Assembly: GCF_047470865.1 (NCBI RefSeq)
Contig: NZ_JAZDRH010000018.1
Span: 1-64,000, forward strand
Reading direction: 5' to 3'
Source of the DNA: JAZDRH01 sp047470865
GTDB taxonomy: Bacteria; Pseudomonadota; Gammaproteobacteria; Pseudomonadales; Pseudomonadaceae
DNA length: 64,000 nucleotides
Shown here one piece after another: positions 53,111-62,582 of the stretch. A model generated the notes under the pieces. The model was not told the origin of the DNA, made no database searches, and saw nothing but the letters and a program-made list of their open reading frames with translations. Every line of letters starts with the position of its first letter. The stretch's first letter is position 1. Made by a program: the position numbers and the translations under genes.

Positions 53111-53824
53111 TTAATTAATTTCGATAACGCCATCGGCTGACATGGTAACGGTGCCTGTACCACCAGCAACATTAGGTGCGCTGTCAAAGCTAGCCGATTT
53201 AGCGCGATACATAATAGGTACACCGCCACCAAAACCGTTACTGTTAAGGTTTAGGTTAACAATTTTATATTCTTTCCCGCCCATAGCTTTGGTCGCAATT
53301 TCAGCACGCTTTTTAAATGCTGTAATGGCTTCGGAAATCAGCTGATCTTCTGTCTTTTCACGAGTCGCTGGCGCAATGCTAAATTGCATAGAACCCATTT
53401 GTAAGCTTTTTAATAACTCACCAGTTAATTGGGAGAGTGCTGAAAAATCTTGGCTTTCCACAATAATTTCACCGCGCTCATTCCAAGCTGTAATTTCTGT
53501 AGCACTTTGCTTTAGGCTGCTTTCAGAAGTAAGTGGGTAGCTTGAACGTGATCCCATGCTCACTTTAACATTGGCTACTTTCTTGGCAGTATCTAAGGCT
53601 TTATTGAGCGTTTGGGTTATTTGGTTAGCGAGCTTAGCTGGATCGTTATCACGCGCTTCAATATAGAAAGTCACACGCATTAAATCATTGTTCACTTCTT
53701 GACTAGCTTCAGCACGTAAAGAAACTTGGTTATAGCTTTTTTCAGAAGCATGGGCTGGCATAACGGTAGCTAAAGCAGCTGCTAGGGCAGCCGCTAGAAT
53801 TTTTGGAGAATGACTATCGGACAT
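53111..53824 (-). CDS. SIMPL-domain (DUF541) periplasmic protein
   Basis: A 237-residue secreted protein with a signal peptide (ending AHA) and one SIMPL/DUF541 domain (SLRAEASQEVNNDLMRVTFYIEARD at the start, RAKSASFDSAPNVAGGTGTVTMSADGVIEI at the end; only key parts noted). Family members are linked to oxidative stress protection and binding of outer-membrane components; no enzymatic motif is seen. It is monocistronic, divergent from roxS. Confidence 0.87.
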   Translation of the reverse strand: MSDSHSPKILAAALAAALATVMPAHASEKSYNQVSLRAEASQEVNNDLMRVTFYIEARDNDPAKLANQITQTLNKALDTAKKVANVKVSMGSRSSYPLTSESSLKQSATEITAWNERGEIIVESQDFSALSQLTGELLKSLQMGSMQFSIAPATREKTEDQLISEAITAFKKRAEIATKAMGGKEYKIVNLNLNSNGFGGGVPIMYRAKSASFDSAPNVAGGTGTVTMSADGVIEIN

Positions 53825-53977
53825 AGTTCTATCCTTAATAAGGTTTATTTAGATGAGATTAGCGGTTTTGCGGTTAGTTCATCAATATGACAAGTATTTA
53901 CAGACTGCGGTGTGATGACGCACAAAGGTTTTCTGAAAAATCACTTGCTATACTCAATAGCTATTCAGGAGAGATTC

Positions 53978-55249
53978 ATGCTTGCACCTGCCCACTTATT
54001 ATCAGCTAGTCGCCAGAATTTAGGCCGTTTAGTTATTATTCGCATGTTAGTGCTGATGGCGCAGGTTGGCACCTTGGCTTTCGTCTATGTTACTGAAATG
54101 CTGCCATTAGACTGGCCACCCATTCTTGTTTTATTGGCACTTGCCTTTAATGGCTGTATTTTTACCTTATTGCGTTTACGTAAGGATTGGCCAGTCACTG
54201 AGTTAGAGTTTGCTGTGCAGCTGGGCTTTGATTTATTAATTCATAGTGGCTTGTTGTATTACTTAGGCGGTTCAACCAACCCCTTTGTTGCTTACTATTT
54301 GGTACCACTAACCATTGCTGCTGCAACGCTATCTTGGGTGTATTCGCTAAGTTTGACTGGCTTTGCTTTAACGGGATATACGGTTTTATTAATTTGGTAC
54401 CAGCCGTTGCACTTTACTAGCAGCGCGCAAGATGCCTTATTAATTAAACTGCATCTTTTTGGCATGTGGTTAAACTTTGCGCTATCAGCTGCCTTTATAA
54501 CGTTTTTTGTGGTGAAAATGTCAGGAGCTGTCCGTTTACAAGATCAATTGCAAGCCTTACGTCGAGAAGAAAGCATGCGGGATGAACAGTTGCTAGCTGT
54601 AGCCACTCAAGCAGCGGGGGCAGCTCATGAGCTAGGTACGCCCTTATCGACCATGAGTGTCTTGTTAAGTGAACTTACCAATGAATATAGACAAAACCCA
54701 GATCTGCTTGAGGATTTAGCGCTGTTACGTGATCAAGTGTCATTATGCAAAAGTACTTTGCAGCAGTTGGTACGTGCATCTGAAGCTGATCGACAATTAG
54801 CCGCGGTTGAGCAGCCTATTACTGTTTGGATGCAAGCTGCTGTTGATCGTTGGCATTTGATGCGCCCTGAAGTTACCTTTCAGTATAGCTATGGTGGAAA
54901 GGGAGATACTCCTATGATTATGCCACCAGCGGATCTTACGCAATCGGTCTTAAATTTGTTAAACAATGCAGCCGATGCTTGTGCTGATGATTTACGTATT
55001 GCTCTAAATTGGGATGTACAGTGGATCAGTGTGCGCATACATGATCAAGGAGCAGGCGTGCCACTAGCTATTGCAGAACAGCTAGGAAAACCTTTTTTTA
55101 CCACTAAAGGTAAAGGCTTTGGGTTAGGGCTTTTTCTAAGTCAAGCTAGCGTTACGCGAGCAGGCGGCACCGTAAAGCTATATAACGATGAAGGCGGTGG
55201 AACGCTTACGGAATTACGGCTGCCTCGCCAAAATGCTGTCTTAAGTTAA
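53978..55249 (+). CDS. roxS: Redox sensor kinase RoxS (RegB/PrrB type)
   Basis: Global redox-sensing histidine kinase, 423 residues from the ATG at 53978, chosen because CAGGAGAG lies just upstream (an earlier ATG at 53912 lacks one). Six membrane helices fill residues 15-180. The quinone-binding heptapeptide GGSTNPF is at 97-103, the H-box AAHELGTPLSTM contains His217 and the redox-active Cys257 sits in VSLCKSTL. The ATPase domain has NLLNNAADA and KGFGLGLFLS. It senses respiratory state through ubiquinone and disulfide formation. Confidence 0.94.
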   Translation: MLAPAHLLSASRQNLGRLVIIRMLVLMAQVGTLAFVYVTEMLPLDWPPILVLLALAFNGCIFTLLRLRKDWPVTELEFAVQLGFDLLIHSGLLYYLGGSTNPFVAYYLVPLTIAAATLSWVYSLSLTGFALTGYTVLLIWYQPLHFTSSAQDALLIKLHLFGMWLNFALSAAFITFFVVKMSGAVRLQDQLQALRREESMRDEQLLAVATQAAGAAHELGTPLSTMSVLLSELTNEYRQNPDLLEDLALLRDQVSLCKSTLQQLVRASEADRQLAAVEQPITVWMQAAVDRWHLMRPEVTFQYSYGGKGDTPMIMPPADLTQSVLNLLNNAADACADDLRIALNWDVQWISVRIHDQGAGVPLAIAEQLGKPFFTTKGKGFGLGLFLSQASVTRAGGTVKLYNDEGGGTLTELRLPRQNAVLS

Positions 55250-55259
55250 GGAGTTAAAA

Positions 55260-55820
55260 ATGAGTGAAGAAACATTGTTTGAAGGAGAAGAATGTCCACA
55301 TTTACTGCTTGTAGATGATGATCCAACCTTTACAAGAGTGATGGCTCGAGCAATGACACGCCGAGGCTTGACGGTTGACGTGGCGAGTTCAGCGGACGAA
55401 GGATTAGCGTTAGCGAAAAAAAATATTCCAAATTTGGCTGTACTTGATTTGAAAATGGAAGGTGATTCAGGCTTGGTGTTATTGCCTAAATTACTTGAGA
55501 TTGACGCTGATATGCGGGTTTTAATCTTGACAGGCTACTCGAGTATTGCAACTGCTGTAGAAGCTATTAAACGCGGTGCTTGTAATTATTTATGTAAGCC
55601 AGCAGATGCGGATGACGTGCTAGCGGCATTGTTGTCCGAGCATGCTGATTTAGACAGCCTAGTCCCAGATAATCCCATGTCAGTTGATCGCTTACAGTGG
55701 GAGCATATTCAGCGGGTATTATCAGAGCATGATGGTAATATATCAGCCACGGCTAGGGCGCTAGGTATGCATCGCAGGACGCTGCAGCGTAAGCTACAAA
55801 AACGCCCTGTGCATCGCTAA
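55260..55820 (+). CDS. roxR: Redox response regulator RoxR (RegA/PrrA type)
   Basis: The partner of RoxS, 186 residues. Receiver domain with acidic VDDD and phosphoacceptor Asp63 (LAVLDLKMEG); Thr in ILTGYSS and Lys in LCKPADADD. A short linker leads to a Fis-type helix-turn-helix (HDGNISATARALGMHRRTLQRKLQKR). The gene is 10 bp downstream of roxS. In related bacteria it controls terminal oxidases, cyanide-insensitive respiration and other redox genes. Confidence 0.95.
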   Translation: MSEETLFEGEECPHLLLVDDDPTFTRVMARAMTRRGLTVDVASSADEGLALAKKNIPNLAVLDLKMEGDSGLVLLPKLLEIDADMRVLILTGYSSIATAVEAIKRGACNYLCKPADADDVLAALLSEHADLDSLVPDNPMSVDRLQWEHIQRVLSEHDGNISATARALGMHRRTLQRKLQKRPVHR

Positions 55821-55834
55821 AAATGAGTAAAAAT

Positions 55835-55852
55835 GGCACCTTAGCGGGTGCC
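55835..55852 (-). terminator. Terminator of vfr overlapping its stop codon
   Basis: 6-bp stem GGCACC / GGTGCC whose loop contains the vfr stop codon (55841-55843). On the minus strand it is followed by ATTTTTACTCATTTTT, giving a compact intrinsic terminator; it can also serve roxR. Confidence 0.78.
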
Positions 55853-56485
55853 ATAAACAACCATGGTTTTTCCTTTCACTTGGACAAGATGTTGGTCTTC
55901 CAAGTTTTTTAACACACGTCCGACCATCTCACGTGAGCAGCCAACAATACGGCTAATTTCTTGGCGAGTAATTTTAATTTGCATGCCATCAGGGTGCGTC
56001 ATAGCATCTGGCTGCTTGCAAAGCTCAAGCAATGTATGCGCCACGCGGCCAGTTACGTCTAAAAAGGCTAAGTCCCCAACTTTACGTGTTGTGTCTTTAA
56101 TGCGCTGAGCCATTTGACGGCCAATGGTGTGCATAAGCTCAGGGTGCTGTTGGCTGAGTTCTTTGAACTTAGCATAGCTAATTTCCGCAATTTCACAGTC
56201 TGAACGTGCGCGCACCCAAGCGCTGCGCTCATCAAACTCGTTATTCTCATTGAATAATGCGAGCTCCCCAATAAAGTCACCTTTGTTTAAATAGGCAATA
56301 ATCATTTCACGGCCATCATCATCCTCAATTAGAATTGTGACAGTCCCGCGAATGATATAAAGCAGCGAATCACTAGGATCGCCTGCAAAAATGATAGTAC
56401 TCTTATTAGAGTAATGTTTGCGACGCGAGTGCGGCAGTAAAATGTCTAATAATTTTGCTTGAGGTGAGGTGACTAGTGGCAGCAT
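55841..56485 (-). CDS. vfr: cAMP-responsive regulator Vfr (Crp family)
   Basis: A cAMP-binding global regulator of 214 residues, exactly the length of Pseudomonas aeruginosa Vfr. The cyclic-nucleotide pocket shows GDFIGELALFNENNEFDERSAWVRA with the Glu-Leu and Arg-Ser contacts. The C-terminal helix-turn-helix reads ITRQEISRIVGCSREMVGRVLKNLEDQ. In pseudomonads it controls virulence, type IV pili and quorum sensing. It is convergent to roxR and divergent from the OsmC gene, as vfr-PA0653 in the reference arrangement. Confidence 0.95.
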   Translation of the reverse strand: MLPLVTSPQAKLLDILLPHSRRKHYSNKSTIIFAGDPSDSLLYIIRGTVTILIEDDDGREMIIAYLNKGDFIGELALFNENNEFDERSAWVRARSDCEIAEISYAKFKELSQQHPELMHTIGRQMAQRIKDTTRKVGDLAFLDVTGRVAHTLLELCKQPDAMTHPDGMQIKITRQEISRIVGCSREMVGRVLKNLEDQHLVQVKGKTMVVYGTR

Positions 56486-56676
56486 GATTCACTCCGTGTG
56501 TTAATGATTGCCTTTCAGGCAAAGGCGCTGACCGAATATTAAAATGGTTTATATGTATATATAATTTATATTTAGAAATAATGCATCTTATAAATGAATA
56601 GATAATTACTTGATACTAAAGTATAGGTTAAAAGTTTTTATAAGTCGCTCCATCTGGATATTAAAGAGGAAAAGCA

Positions 56677-57105
56677 ATGAAAGCTCGCGTGCAATGGGTT
56701 GAAAATGTGAAGTTTGTCGCAGAATCTGGTTCAGGTCATGCACTAGTTGTTGACGGACCGCCCGAACATGGCGGACGAAACATTGGACCACGCCCAATGG
56801 AAATGATTCTAATGGGATTAGGAAGTTGCAGTAATTTTGACGTGGTTAGCATTTTGAAAAAATCACGGCAAGACATTTTTGGTTGTGATGTGGCGATTGA
56901 GTCAGAGCGCGCTGAGACCGAACCAAAGGTATTCACTAAGATTCACCTAAGATTTACCGTGACCGGTCGTAATTTAAAAGAATCTGTGGTGCAGCGAGCC
57001 ATCGATTTATCAATGGAGAAGTACTGTTCTGCTTCAATTATGCTGGGTCGAGCAGGAGTTGAAATTCGTCACAGTTTTGAAATAGTTGAGCTTAATACTA
57101 ACTAA
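56677..57105 (+). CDS. OsmC-family protein
   Basis: A 142-residue OsmC/YhfA-like protein. Motifs: GPRPMEMILMGLGSCSNFDVVSILKKSRQD with one of the two family cysteines, and YCSASIMLGRAGVEI with the second. In OsmC/Ohr proteins these paired cysteines reduce organic hydroperoxides; in the YhfA branch the function is less clear. AAAGAGGAAAAG precedes the ATG. Divergent from vfr, as in Pseudomonas. Confidence 0.9.
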   Translation: MKARVQWVENVKFVAESGSGHALVVDGPPEHGGRNIGPRPMEMILMGLGSCSNFDVVSILKKSRQDIFGCDVAIESERAETEPKVFTKIHLRFTVTGRNLKESVVQRAIDLSMEKYCSASIMLGRAGVEIRHSFEIVELNTN

Positions 57106-57136
57106 GACTAAAAAACGGCTTGTAACTCTAGCTTAG

Positions 57137-57168
57137 AAGGCTGCTCATCTGCATAATGGCGCAGCCTT
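57137..57168 (+). terminator. Terminator-like hairpin after the OsmC gene
   Basis: Perfect 8-bp stem AAGGCTGC / GCAGCCTT with a 16-nt loop, followed by TTAGG. A weak T-run makes this moderate. Confidence 0.6.
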
Positions 57169-57224
57169 TTAGGCGTATGTTTCACATACTTTATAGCCAC
57201 AGTCGCATAGCGCAGAGGTGAATA

Positions 57225-58109
57225 ATGCCCTACGCGATTAAGTCTAATTTGCTTAATCGACAGGCGTGCACAATAAACACGCGGTATATCCGCATTAATG
57301 AAGAGATTGTAGCCGTGCCAAGCAAACTCAAGCTACATGGTTTTAATAACCTAACTAAGACGTTAAGTTTCAATATCTATGATATTTGTTATGCTCAATC
57401 TAATGCAGATCAGCAAGCCTATATTGAATACATCAACCGTGAGTATGATGCAGAGCGCTTAACGCAAATCTTAACCGACGTTGTTGATATCATTGGTGCT
57501 AATATTTTAAATATTGCTCGCCAAGACTATGAGCCCCAAGGCGCCAGTGTCACTATTTTAATTTCTGAGCAACCAGTCGAACCTACGGCTAGCCAGATAG
57601 AGGAATCGCCAGGCCCTTTACCTGAAACCGTGTTGGCGCACTTAGATAAAAGCCATATCACTGTTCATACTTACCCTGAGGTTCACCCAGTAGATGGGAT
57701 AGCTACCTTCCGCGTCGATATTGACGTCTCTACCTGTGGCGTGATCTCCCCACTTAAAGCATTGAACTATTTAATTCATCAGTTCGATTCGGACATAGTG
57801 ACAGTTGATTACCGTGTACGTGGTTTTACGCGAGATATTGAAGGGCGCAAGCATTTTATTGATCATGAGATTAACTCTATTCAGAATTATTTATCTGATA
57901 ATGCGCGTGCAGCCTATCAAATGACTGACGTAAACGTGTATCAAGAAAATCTATTTCATACCAAAATGCTGATTAAAGATTTTGAATTAGATAACTACTT
58001 ATTTGGCGATGCGACGGGTAGCTTGTCATATGAAGAACGCCATGATGTTGAAAATCGAGTACGACATGAGATGTTGGAGATTTTTTACGGGCGTAATATG
58101 CCACATTGA
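57225..58109 (+). CDS. speD: S-adenosylmethionine decarboxylase proenzyme SpeD
   Basis: Makes decarboxylated SAM, the aminopropyl donor for spermidine. It is a 294-residue proenzyme of the Escherichia coli type with the self-cleavage site in LDKSHITVHTYPE: cleavage before the Ser generates the pyruvoyl cofactor. The C-terminal half carries STCGVISPLKALNYLIH. It ends at a strong bidirectional terminator shared with coq7. The neighbourhood matches PA0654 speD. Confidence 0.95.
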   Translation: MPYAIKSNLLNRQACTINTRYIRINEEIVAVPSKLKLHGFNNLTKTLSFNIYDICYAQSNADQQAYIEYINREYDAERLTQILTDVVDIIGANILNIARQDYEPQGASVTILISEQPVEPTASQIEESPGPLPETVLAHLDKSHITVHTYPEVHPVDGIATFRVDIDVSTCGVISPLKALNYLIHQFDSDIVTVDYRVRGFTRDIEGRKHFIDHEINSIQNYLSDNARAAYQMTDVNVYQENLFHTKMLIKDFELDNYLFGDATGSLSYEERHDVENRVRHEMLEIFYGRNMPH

Positions 58110-58123
58110 GTGAGTTGCAAAGT

Positions 58124-58152
58124 AAAAAGCCCGTTCGTTGAACGGGCTTTTT
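58124..58152. terminator. Bidirectional intrinsic terminator between speD and coq7
   Basis: 13-bp perfect stem AAAAAGCCCGTTC / GAACGGGCTTTTT with a 3-nt loop, A-run and T-run on the two sides. It serves both convergent genes. Confidence 0.93.
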
Positions 58153-58153
58153 G

Positions 58154-58801
58154 TTATATGCGGTAAGTGCTAGCGGTCATCACTTTGGCCAGCTGGCTCA
58201 TACCCCATTTCACAAGACGAGGAAAACGATAACCACCTGCTTCTAATGCTGTTGTGGAGTGCTGCTCCTCATCAATTCGCATTTGCTCTAGGATGGCGCG
58301 GCTGCGCATATCATTGGTTGGCAAGCGCTCTAAATGGTGATCGAGGTGCTTGCATACTTGATCCTCAGTGGCCGCCACAAAGCCTAAGCTCACCTTATCA
58401 CTGATCAAACCAGCAGTAGCACCCACTGCAAAAGATAAGCCATAGAAAATAGGATTGAGTACGCTGGTATGGCTTCCCAATTCATGAATGCGCTGCTCAC
58501 ACCAAACTAAATGGTCAATTTCTTCTTCAGCGGCATGTTCCATTGCTTCACGTACATCTGGTAAGCGGGCAGTGCTGGCTTGTCCTTGATATAACGCTTG
58601 AGCACAAACTTCCCCAGTATGATTAATTCGCATTAACCCTGTTACCAGTTGTCGTTGCTGCTCATCCATTTCGCATTCAGTTTGGGAGTGTGCTGGCGAT
58701 GGGCGTGAAGCTGTATTGGATCGTGGTAATAGCGTTCGTAACGCAGAATCAACTTGGCCGACTACTAGATCGAGCGGAGAATAGTGGCGCTGAAAGGACA
58801 T
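58154..58801 (-). CDS. coq7: Demethoxyubiquinone hydroxylase Coq7
   Basis: A di-iron monooxygenase of ubiquinone synthesis, catalysing the last hydroxylation. A longer frame opens at 58879, but AGGAGG lies before the ATG at 58801, giving 215 residues as in Pseudomonas Coq7. Iron ligands are seen in INHTGEVCAQ, AAEEEIDHLVWCE, ATEDQVCKHLDHH and RIDEEQHSTTA. The gene stands where PA0655 stands, next to the HIT gene. Confidence 0.95.
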   Translation of the reverse strand: MSFQRHYSPLDLVVGQVDSALRTLLPRSNTASRPSPAHSQTECEMDEQQRQLVTGLMRINHTGEVCAQALYQGQASTARLPDVREAMEHAAEEEIDHLVWCEQRIHELGSHTSVLNPIFYGLSFAVGATAGLISDKVSLGFVAATEDQVCKHLDHHLERLPTNDMRSRAILEQMRIDEEQHSTTALEAGGYRFPRLVKWGMSQLAKVMTASTYRI

Positions 58802-58887
58802 GCTCAGCCTCCTGCAAAATAAAAAGAGTGTACCTGAATCCGTCGTTAAGGTGATGCGTCGTATCAAAATACAACGCAATCAAGTCG

Positions 58888-59226
58888 TTAGCCTGGAGGC
58901 CAAGACATACTGCGCTGGCCTAAAACATGCAAATGAATATGATAAACCGTCTGCCCACCCAGTTCATTGCAGTTCATTACCACGCGAAAGCCTTGCTCAC
59001 AACCCAGCTCTTTCGCTAAACGCTGAGCAGTAAATAAAATATGTCCAGCCAGTAGCCTATCTTCTTCTGTTAAATCGTTTAACGTTGCAATATGCTTCTT
59101 GGGAATAACAAGAAAATGCAAAGGCGCTTGTGGGGCTAGATCATGAAAAGCGATAACTTTATCGTCTTCATAGATTTTTTTGCTGGGAATAGCTCCCGAA
59201 GCAATCTTACAAAAGATACAATCCAT
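58888..59226 (-). CDS. HIT-family nucleotide hydrolase (HinT-like)
   Basis: A 112-residue histidine-triad protein that hydrolyses AMP-lysine or AMP-NH2-type phosphoramidates. The triad HIHLHV is near the C-terminus, and CIFCKIASGAIPSKKIYEDD opens the protein. The ATG at 59226 with GGAG upstream is preferred to one at 59238. Located upstream of coq7 with 86 bp between, same strand. Confidence 0.94.
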   Translation of the reverse strand: MDCIFCKIASGAIPSKKIYEDDKVIAFHDLAPQAPLHFLVIPKKHIATLNDLTEEDRLLAGHILFTAQRLAKELGCEQGFRVVMNCNELGGQTVYHIHLHVLGQRSMSWPPG

Positions 59227-59306
59227 AGAGAGCTCCATTTTTTATGAGTGGCTTGAGTGTACCTTGCAAAACTATTGGGAGCTAGCCTACAGGTTAAGGA
59301 AAAACA

Positions 59307-60782
59307 ATGAAAAATGATGTGCGTGATTTGCAACTTGTATTGGACGCTAGAACTCGCCTTGTAGCTATTGAGTCATGGGATGAAGTACAAGTATTACAAA
59401 CCTTGACCCATTTAGCGATGCAACGAGGCGATATGCTATGGCTATGGTCATGTACTGAAGGCTTGCAACAGGCTTCTTTTACTGGAATACCTGATCAGGA
59501 TTCGCGTGAAGCGGAGAGGGCTTTAGTTCAAGTAAAAAACTCAAACAGAACAGGAATTTTTGTTTTCTGCGATTTGCACCCTTTTATGAGCGAACCAATA
59601 ATTGTGCGTTTATTAAAAGATATCGCCATGGCGCAAGGTATAGATCGCCCTACAGTGATATTGGTGTCCCATGCACTGAATTTACCTGTTGAAATTCAAC
59701 GTTTTGCTGCCCGATTTAATGTTTCATTACCTTCTGAAGACGAACTACTGAGTATTGTACGTGAAGAGGCAGCCCGTTGGTCTCAGAAAAACCGCGGTAT
59801 TCGAGTGCAGACAGACAGCGTAACGCTTAAACAAATGGTGAAAAATTTGCATGGCATGAGCCATGCTGATGCACGGCGTTTAGCGCGTAAATTGATCTGT
59901 GATGATGGCGCTATTACACAAGAAGATATTCCTGAGCTGAACAAAGCGAAATTCCAGCTTCTTAATCTGGATAGCGTTCTTAGCTATGAGTCAGACACTG
60001 CACGCTTTGCTGAAGTGGGTGGTTTAACCAATTTAAAACGTTGGTTAGGGCAGCGGCGCTCGGCATTTTTTGGGCAAACCATTAAGGATATGCCAAAAGG
60101 CATGTTATTGGTTGGTGTTCAAGGAGGAGGTAAAAGTCTAGCGGCAAAAGCGGTTGCGGGCCTATGGGGCTTGCCACTGTTACGTTTAGATTTTGGTAGT
60201 TTATATAATAAGTTTTTTGGTGAAACAGAACGAAATTTGCGTGAAGCTCTAGGTCTGGCAGACCGCATGGCACCTTGTGTACTTTGGATTGATGAGATTG
60301 AAAAAGGTATTTCAACCAGCGATTTAGATCAAGGCGTGAGTCAGCGAGTACTAGGTACGCTGCTAACCTGGATGTCAGAGCGTAAAAACGCTGTGTTTGT
60401 GGTGGCAACAGCGAACAATATTTCTCGCTTGCCGCCAGAGTTAGTTCGAAAAGGTCGTTTTGACGAAATTTTCTTTGTGGACTTACCAAAACTGGAGGTT
60501 CGCAAAGAAATTTTCCGTATCCATTTGAGTAAGCGATCAATTGAAGTTAGTGATTTTGATCTTGAGCAGCTTGCTCAAACAGCAGAGGGATTTTCTGGCG
60601 CTGAAATTGAACAGGCTATTGTCTCATCACTATATGCAGGGCAAGCACGCAATGTGCAAATCGACCAAGAGCTGTTGCTAAATGAAATTATTCAAACATC
60701 ACCACTATCAGTAGTCATGTCAGAAGAGTTAATGCGCTTACGGTTATGGGCAAAAGATAGAACAGTGAGTGCGGATGAATAA
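59307..60782 (+). CDS. AAA+ ATPase (PA0657-like)
   Basis: A 491-residue ATPase with an N-terminal adaptor domain (about 1-240) and an AAA+ module: Walker A GVQGGGKSLAAKA (about 272), Walker B VLWIDEIEKG, sensor 1 VFVVATANNIS, arginine finger region ELVRKGRFDEIFFVDLP. Resembles the Ycf46/PA0657-type family. The cellular role is unknown. AAGGAAAAAC precedes the ATG. The divergent HIT gene gives a shared promoter region of 80 bp. Confidence 0.9.
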   Translation: MKNDVRDLQLVLDARTRLVAIESWDEVQVLQTLTHLAMQRGDMLWLWSCTEGLQQASFTGIPDQDSREAERALVQVKNSNRTGIFVFCDLHPFMSEPIIVRLLKDIAMAQGIDRPTVILVSHALNLPVEIQRFAARFNVSLPSEDELLSIVREEAARWSQKNRGIRVQTDSVTLKQMVKNLHGMSHADARRLARKLICDDGAITQEDIPELNKAKFQLLNLDSVLSYESDTARFAEVGGLTNLKRWLGQRRSAFFGQTIKDMPKGMLLVGVQGGGKSLAAKAVAGLWGLPLLRLDFGSLYNKFFGETERNLREALGLADRMAPCVLWIDEIEKGISTSDLDQGVSQRVLGTLLTWMSERKNAVFVVATANNISRLPPELVRKGRFDEIFFVDLPKLEVRKEIFRIHLSKRSIEVSDFDLEQLAQTAEGFSGAEIEQAIVSSLYAGQARNVQIDQELLLNEIIQTSPLSVVMSEELMRLRLWAKDRTVSADE

Positions 60783-60849
60783 TATGCAAGAAATCAAGCC
60801 GCTAGCTGTATAGCTAGCGACTCATTATAGTGCATAAAGATACTGATGT

Positions 60850-61875
60850 TTATAATCCTTTTATAGCCAGTAAAAATACAATAATGAGTAGTGCAGCATG
60901 TAAAAATGCAGCAATATGGATAGCTAATGTATTGTCAGGTGGTGCATAGCCGTAATTATTCTTTAGGTTTCCACCTGGGATAAGAAATAGGGCTATCCAA
61001 ATAAGCACAGTTGCCCAGCCGGCTGCAAGATGGTTGCTAATAACACCTAGAATATGAGGTATGAAGTAGAGAAGAGTACCGACAGCGGTTGGAAGCCCTA
61101 TATCATGCGCTCGTCGGATATAAATCATTAATAAAAATATATTTATAGCTAAAGCAAGAATGCCTAGTAATATTCCAGCAAACCCAGTTTTAAAGAATAG
61201 GTCTAGAGTACTTACAGAATCGGGATCTTTTGCTGCTTGATTCCCAATAAGTATCACTTGGTTTATGAATGATTCCCCACCAATAAAGACGATTAGAATG
61301 CCTAACGCTATTGCAATTAAATTAGAGTAAAAGGGCCATGCTAAAAAACGTAGCCGACCAATACGGCCTTGAAAAGTAGCAAGTTTAAATTCTTCTTCAT
61401 ACTCTTCAGTAAAGGCAGAAGATGATTGTGGTGTAGTGTACGCAGAAGAAACAACAGATGCTTGGCTAACTGCATGCTGTTGGGCGTTAAATTTGCTAAC
61501 AATTAGCCCGCAATTACTGCAGGTATCACTGGTCGGCTGCTTTGTGTAACATTTGGGACAGGTCCAGCTATTGTCACCATTTCGAGTCGCAGTGCTATAT
61601 TCGTCTTCAATAGCCTCAACTGTCCATAAACTGCTAGCGGGTTTATCTAGTTGTTTATGCGTCACTACGCCAATATGTAAGAGTGTTTCTATGTAGTTGT
61701 CCGCCTGCGCTGATGTTAGCCCAGATTTTAATGTTACAGGAGAACCAGCAAAAAGCTTTTCAACAACCTCTCGAGGCTGTTTAAATAGGCGAGATAGGCT
61801 TTCTAAAGCTTGCTCTTTTGTTATGAGTGGCAATAACTCACCTTTAAATATCACTTTGCAGTTCTTCTGATCCAT
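60850..61875 (-). CDS. DUF805 membrane protein with zinc ribbon
   Basis: A 341-residue protein. The N-terminal part (1-100) resembles a SPFH-unrelated regulatory domain; residues 105-130 form a zinc ribbon (CPKCYTKQPTSDTCSNCG). The C-terminal DUF805 domain has four to five helices and the typical GRIGRLRFLAWPF opening and RRAHDIGLPT loop. The function is unknown. A perfect 8-bp inverted repeat (60800-60819) lies between its stop and that of the AAA gene. Confidence 0.87.
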   Translation of the reverse strand: MDQKNCKVIFKGELLPLITKEQALESLSRLFKQPREVVEKLFAGSPVTLKSGLTSAQADNYIETLLHIGVVTHKQLDKPASSLWTVEAIEDEYSTATRNGDNSWTCPKCYTKQPTSDTCSNCGLIVSKFNAQQHAVSQASVVSSAYTTPQSSSAFTEEYEEEFKLATFQGRIGRLRFLAWPFYSNLIAIALGILIVFIGGESFINQVILIGNQAAKDPDSVSTLDLFFKTGFAGILLGILALAINIFLLMIYIRRAHDIGLPTAVGTLLYFIPHILGVISNHLAAGWATVLIWIALFLIPGGNLKNNYGYAPPDNTLAIHIAAFLHAALLIIVFLLAIKGL

Positions 61876-61991
61876 CCTTCTATCCTACGTTGAAAAGCTA
61901 GTATTTATTACTAAAAAAGCCTTATTATAGATGCTTATGCTTGTATTTAGCAGCTGAATTAAACAAAAGTGTGAAGTGGCTGTGATAATAG

Positions 61992-62417
61992 TCAAAAAGG
62001 CTTTAATATAGCTAAAAATATAATGCCTATTAAAAGTATAACAGGTGCTTCATTAAACCAACGATAAAAAACATGAGACTTTCGGTTGTTATTGTTATTG
62101 AATTTTTTATAAAAAACACCGCATAGCAAATGGTAAATTATTAAAACAAAAATTAAAGTAAGTTTTAAGTGTAGCCAACCGCTTTTTAGCCAACTAGGAT
62201 TCATATACAACATACAACCACCAAAAATTAAGGTGGCTATTAATGATGGCGTCATAATGCCACGGTATAGCTTGCGTTCCATAATGCAGAAGCGTTCATG
62301 GCTAATTCTATCTTCGCTAGCTGCATGGTAAACAAATAAGCGTGGCAGATAAAATAGACCAGCAAACCAGCAAACCATAGCAATTAAATGTAGGGCTTTA
62401 AAGCTGAGATAGAACAT
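61992..62417 (-). CDS. hemJ: Protoporphyrinogen oxidase HemJ
   Basis: A membrane enzyme that oxidises protoporphyrinogen IX to protoporphyrin IX in haem synthesis. Its 141 residues have four helices and the conserved HLIAMVCWFAGLFYLPRLFVYHA block, plus Arg/Lys-containing motifs RKLYRGIMTP and WLHLKL. It is monocistronic, divergent from argC. Similar UPF0093/CopD-like annotation is common for this family. Confidence 0.9.
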   Translation of the reverse strand: MFYLSFKALHLIAMVCWFAGLFYLPRLFVYHAASEDRISHERFCIMERKLYRGIMTPSLIATLIFGGCMLYMNPSWLKSGWLHLKLTLIFVLIIYHLLCGVFYKKFNNNNNRKSHVFYRWFNEAPVILLIGIIFLAILKPF

Positions 62418-62582
62418 GATAGGGCCTTGTAGATAGTGTAGCCCTGATTATATCAATATCTTGTAAAATCTGCCTGTGATGCTATGCCGCATTAGTTGTA
62501 TGATTGAATTTTTTACAAGCAATCATCTTTTTAATCACTCATAGCGTATGATACAGCAATAGATGATGGGTAGGAGTTGTTC